From Sipunculus nudus (taxonomy: Eukaryota > Annelida > Sipuncula > Golfingiida > Sipunculidae): a DNA stretch of 64,000 nt. Within the stretch, counting starts at the first letter, position 1, and each line of letters starts with the position of its first letter. Positions 60,347 through 64,000 of this stretch are shown here, piece by piece. The notes beneath the pieces were generated by a model. The model searched no databases, was not told the DNA's origin, and saw only the letters and a list, made by a program, of their open reading frames with translations. A program made the translations under genes and the position numbers. Where the stretch lies: positions 14,875,508-14,939,507 of the forward strand of contig CM049313.1 of NCBI GenBank assembly GCA_026874595.1, written 5' to 3'.

Positions 60347-62560
60347 GCACATATATACACGGCATGAAAACAGAACTACGCCTTCCTGCACTTGTTTGGT
60401 CAACCTATAAAAAATACAGTGTAACATCATGTTCACATGACTATGCCAAAAGACAGGTCACATGATGCATGATGTTTTCTGCTCAATTTTTCCGGAAACT
60501 ACCGAATACAGCTGCTGCTTATACCATTTTTATAAACTGTGCACATATCAATCAAAACAAATGCATAAATTTAGTTTTTATTGTTAAAACTTGATATAAT
60601 TCGCATGGTTAAGATTTTAGTCATTGGTGGACAAAAATTTATATCGTCTGTCATGAACGTACGATGTTCAACGGAAACTCTCAGAGACCGGAAGCGACAA
60701 ATTTATATCCAGGCGGGTGTTTCAAATTTGGCCACGTTCTCGTCACGAAAGAAATCCTGACATCCCCGGGCGGCAGGCCGGCACACCCATTTACAACAGG
60801 GTGTGAAAGGTAAGGTAGAAGCATGCAAGTCTAAAAGTTAACATTGTTTATACCATTTATTATCTTCATTAAGTTGATAAAATGTAAACCAACTGCCCAT
60901 ATTTCAAATTCAGTATTGACAGCCTGGAGTCAAGGTCTGTTTACCGAGTGGTGACTTTCCAGGTGACAGACTGACAGCGCCGCGGTGTTGCCAAATTTAC
61001 AGTCCGACTGTGTCGGTGGTAAACCGAAGACATTTATACATAAATACGATAAAAAAATATATATAAATACATGTATTAACCGAGGGTTTCCGTTTATCGT
61101 ATTGTGAATGTGCAGTTTAACGGACATTTTCTGTGAACAGATTTTAATCGTGTTCATGTTCCCACATTTTTACTATTTAATTAAAAGGTATTTAACTATT
61201 TATACTAAAGTTTTATTTTAAAAAGCTATTGCTTTATTTTATTCTGGGTTATATAGTTGTACAATTATTCAGTTATGGTCCGCACACGTGCACTCATGTG
61301 TGTACACGTGTGTGTGTGTTTGTTTTCATTTTAGTAATCATACAACTTGCATGTGACTCAGTGAGTCAGTATAAACATTTTATCTAAAGGTTAGAAGAGG
61401 TGTTCTGTCCCTTTTCCGGTTGAAAATGTCTTACCTGCACCACTCGAGTAGCAGTGGGCAAAATATTTATAATTCAAATAATATCTTTAATTCCATATGT
61501 TCATCGACAGAAAAATATACACAAACTGAGCCATCCAAGCTGTTTACGTCACAAGGACAGTCTCTGTTTTACTTGAGACGTTCGAACACTTTGATTTTGA
61601 AATAATAAAGATAAGTGAATTATCAGGTTAATAGTTTATATGTCACTTTTATAATTTGACAGATTATCGCTATATTTACAATGTTCACTTTTCAAATAGG
61701 TTATACACGAAGGATGGGACCGTTAAATCGCAATGCATGGCGTCAATTTATCATCGGGGGGGGGGGGGGGGGGGTGACTCTGAGGCGTGGGATGGATCGA
61801 AATTGGGACAACTTTTTTTAGATGTGGGTCGGGGGTGAGTACATTGACCATCCCCTCTTGCTAGAAAGGTTGGGGGGATATATACTCCCCCCCCCCCCCC
61901 CCCTCCCCCGGCCAGTACTCACGCCCCTGTTAAATCGTATCAATATATTTTGCACGTCTACTCTCTGACACTATCCTATAACACTTCATCTAGAATATCT
62001 CCGTCCCTGTGTGAGTAAAAATCTTTATTTCAGCTGCTGATCAGAGACTGTGCCAGTCGCCGGAATTTGCAAGCAGAATTTGACACACTACATGCAAACT
62101 TATAAGATATATACAAACCTTCAGACTCGTTTTTGAAATAAGGAAAAAATTATATGATTTTTTAGTATACAAAAATAAAGAAGCAAGATGATTTGGAAGG
62201 ATAATCTGAAAACGTTGTGGGTAATCTGAAGCAGGGATAATTTTAAAACGCTACACCTGGCTCGATTCCCACCCGCCCCCCGCCCCGCCCCCGGCATTTT
62301 ATAAAGGTCTTGATTTCGAATAAACTTCGGGGAGAAAATCACGCATATTTTCACAACTATAAAAAATCATAAAACCACCCACTGTCTGGCGGATGAAAAT
62401 TGGTCAATTTCGAGCCTTGCCGACTGTGCTTTGACAATGTAAAAGTACAGTTTTTCATTATCATAAATATACTGGTAATTGCCTACTGAATGAAGTATTT
62501 ACGAATTTTAATGTTATTTTTCTAGTCAATATCCTAGAACTGCACATTACTGTTTTACAG
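60111..62560. promoter_or_regulatory. Region upstream of the right-hand gene
   Basis: Contains a TA array (60280-60345), G and C homopolymers (61757-61774; about 61887-61903) and a CAGGGGCGTGAGTACTGG word on the minus strand near 61925 that resembles a hAT end. A 61-codon frame at 61420-61605 (+) is unrecognised. The promoter and 5' exon of the gene at 62573 should lie here, but I see no decisive element. Confidence 0.3.
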
Positions 62561-62572
62561 ACTTATTCTGCC

Positions 62573-62815
62573 ATGGCTAGATATATACCAATCTCCAAGG
62601 CCACCCCAAGGCGTTCCTTCATAAAGCCGCACTATCTATATAACCGGGACGCTGTGTATACAGGAGAGGCACATGAACAACTCGTCAGATCCCCCAACGC
62701 GACAGCAGAAACTCCCAGTGCCACGGCTCTCCTGCCAAACCCTGTGCAAGATGAGCTGGAATTCTTTAAACTTATTGACTCCGGGGACTTGCAGAGTGTC
62801 TACCAGTATCTGAAG
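62573..62815 (+). CDS. First coding exon of an unidentified gene, possibly ankyrin/TRPC-like
   Basis: An open frame of 81 codons starts at CCATGG, preceded by a TTTTACAG acceptor at 62560, and ends at CTGAAG|GTAAGG in phase 0. An upstream untranslated exon is therefore likely. The N-terminal 60 residues are polar and unrecognised (MARYIPISKATPRR onward). The last 20 (ELEFFKLIDSGDLQSVYQYL) resemble the opening helix pair of an ankyrin repeat domain, as at the start of the ankyrin region of TRPC channels. That is a family-level impression and not an identification. Its codon use and lack of repeats distinguish it from nearby noise. The gene continues past 64000; no second exon was recognised within the window. 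Confidence 0.6.
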
Positions 62816-64000
62816 GTAAGGCCAGTACAGTAAACCTCGTTATTCTGAACAAATGGAGTGCAAGTGAGAGAGTCTGTTAATATGCTGGACAATTATATAT
62901 AGTAGGCATTTATTATAATCTATAGAGAGTTGTAAAACAGGACAAGTGTTGCAGGTTTGGCAGCCACTATTACACTTACAGGCTTGGCCTTGCTATTATA
63001 ATAGCAGGAGTAGTAATATTGGTGGTAGTAATATTTACAGTAGCAATAATAATTTCATTTTTAATGATAGTAATGATAAAAAATACTACTCCTTTTAAAA
63101 AAGATGATAATGAACTACAGGGCGTAATGTTATAAAGGGGGGGGGGAGGCAGGACTTCGACATGGGCCCTTGTATGGGGTATACCACATTTAACCCCTCC
63201 CCCATTTTCTAAATGTAGTGTAACTATAATGGGGGGGGGGGGGGGGCAAGGTTTTCAGGGAATCCCGACTGTCGACTGTGGGTACCGGTTGACGGGTCGG
63301 GAAGTCGAAAGTTTTGACATTTTTAACCAACATTCAGTATATTGAATATTGAAGCAATTTGAAAATAAAATAAATTGAGAATAAAAAGGCAAAACTCTCG
63401 ATTCTGAAACCAACAAGAAGTAAAAATCTTTTCATTTATATACCAATCTATAAAATCTGCACGATTTTTAGTTGAGCGTTTAATGGCGGAGTTCCACAGT
63501 GTCGTGGAAACGGGGGAATCATATCATAATATCAGTCATTTTGCTATTTTATTCATTTCTGAAACACTGCATTTATTAAAAATCATATTTGAGGAAATTA
63601 CGACACGGTTACACATTTCTGTTAACACCTTGTATTTTATTTACTAAATGCAGTTAGAACCTATATTTAATCTCAAAGTTTCACTCTTTAATTGGCAAAA
63701 AGTGGGGAGACAACATATAACATGGTATATCCCCCTTGGTTGAAAAAGTGGGTGACATGTCCACGCCGGCCCCCACCTAATTAATGCCATGAAATGTTAA
63801 CAAGCAAACAAGTTCCTTGTTTCATGGAATGATTTAAATGAAAGTTAGCTGCGTGTTTTGTTTTATGTCATTTATACGGTTATACTACAGTGTTAAAATT
63901 TTCAAGATGACATTATTTCACTGAAGAATGATGATTTATTGCGAATTGACGTTTTTTTGGATGACGGCTGTATCTGTGTCAGCTACGTACTCCATCACAT
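62816..64000. other. Intron of the right-hand gene, nothing coding seen
   Basis: Follows the GTAAGG donor. Contains G homopolymers near 63137-63146 and 63231-63246, and AT-rich DNA. No second exon was recognised. Confidence 0.45.

Noticed and set aside
1-64000. CRISPR array, bacterial operon or integrated prokaryotic DNA
   Set aside because: No spaced short direct repeats, no ribosome binding sites or dense collinear genes; splice sites and LINEs show eukaryotic DNA.

Overview
The window is animal nuclear DNA, most likely from a bivalve or another lophotrochozoan. It is AT-rich and intron-rich. It has no prokaryotic gene organisation, and most of its length is decayed interspersed repeats. 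The lineage is inferred from the repeat mix (L2/CR1-like, RTE-like and L1-type-ORF1 LINEs, tRNA-derived SINEs, a hAT-like element, a dispersed repeat carrying AGGTCA..TGACCT palindromes) and not from a marker gene.

Host genes. A DEG/ENaC (amiloride-sensitive sodium channel/ASIC/FMRFamide-gated type) gene lies on the minus strand. Its start codon is at 36272 and it runs off the left edge. Six exons can be placed: 36072-36272 (N-terminus, HG motif, TM1), 12482-12895 (FPAVAICN motif and furin-like sites), 10392-10568 and 9968-10213 (two tandemly duplicated Ser/Thr-rich exons), 9817-9876, and 83-291 (palm/finger part with the GHQIINFIQEC motif). The first two exons join in frame across a 23.2 kb intron. 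On the plus strand, 62573-62815 is a convincing first coding exon of another gene, possibly ankyrin/TRPC-like, which continues to the right. A spliced-looking reading frame at 45151-45344 (minus) is a weaker candidate.

Layout. 0.1-12.9 kb holds channel exons and introns with an L2/CR1-like LINE interrupted by a tRNA-like insertion, a SINE, two MITE-like elements and microsatellites. 12.9-36 kb is the giant intron. It contains a ~10.2 kb tandem segmental duplication (about 16.9-27.14 kb and 27.14-34.56 kb) whose copies carry the same LINE and LTR-like fragments and have since suffered different deletions. 36.3-48.3 kb is intergenic, with dispersed repeats. 48.39-53.01 kb is a nearly complete non-LTR retrotransposon: an intact L1-type ORF1 and a frameshifted ORF2, lying between TA repeats. 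53.1-55.6 kb holds an LTR-like fragment, a zinc-knuckle gag-like ORF1 remnant and an RT fragment. 56.7-60.1 kb is a dispersed repeat split by a hAT-like element with an internal ~156-bp tandem array. 60.1-64 kb is the upstream region and first exon of the right-hand gene.

No rRNA, CRISPR array or functional tRNA gene was seen. Exon boundaries come from reading splice consensus and phase by eye; no transcript or database evidence was available.
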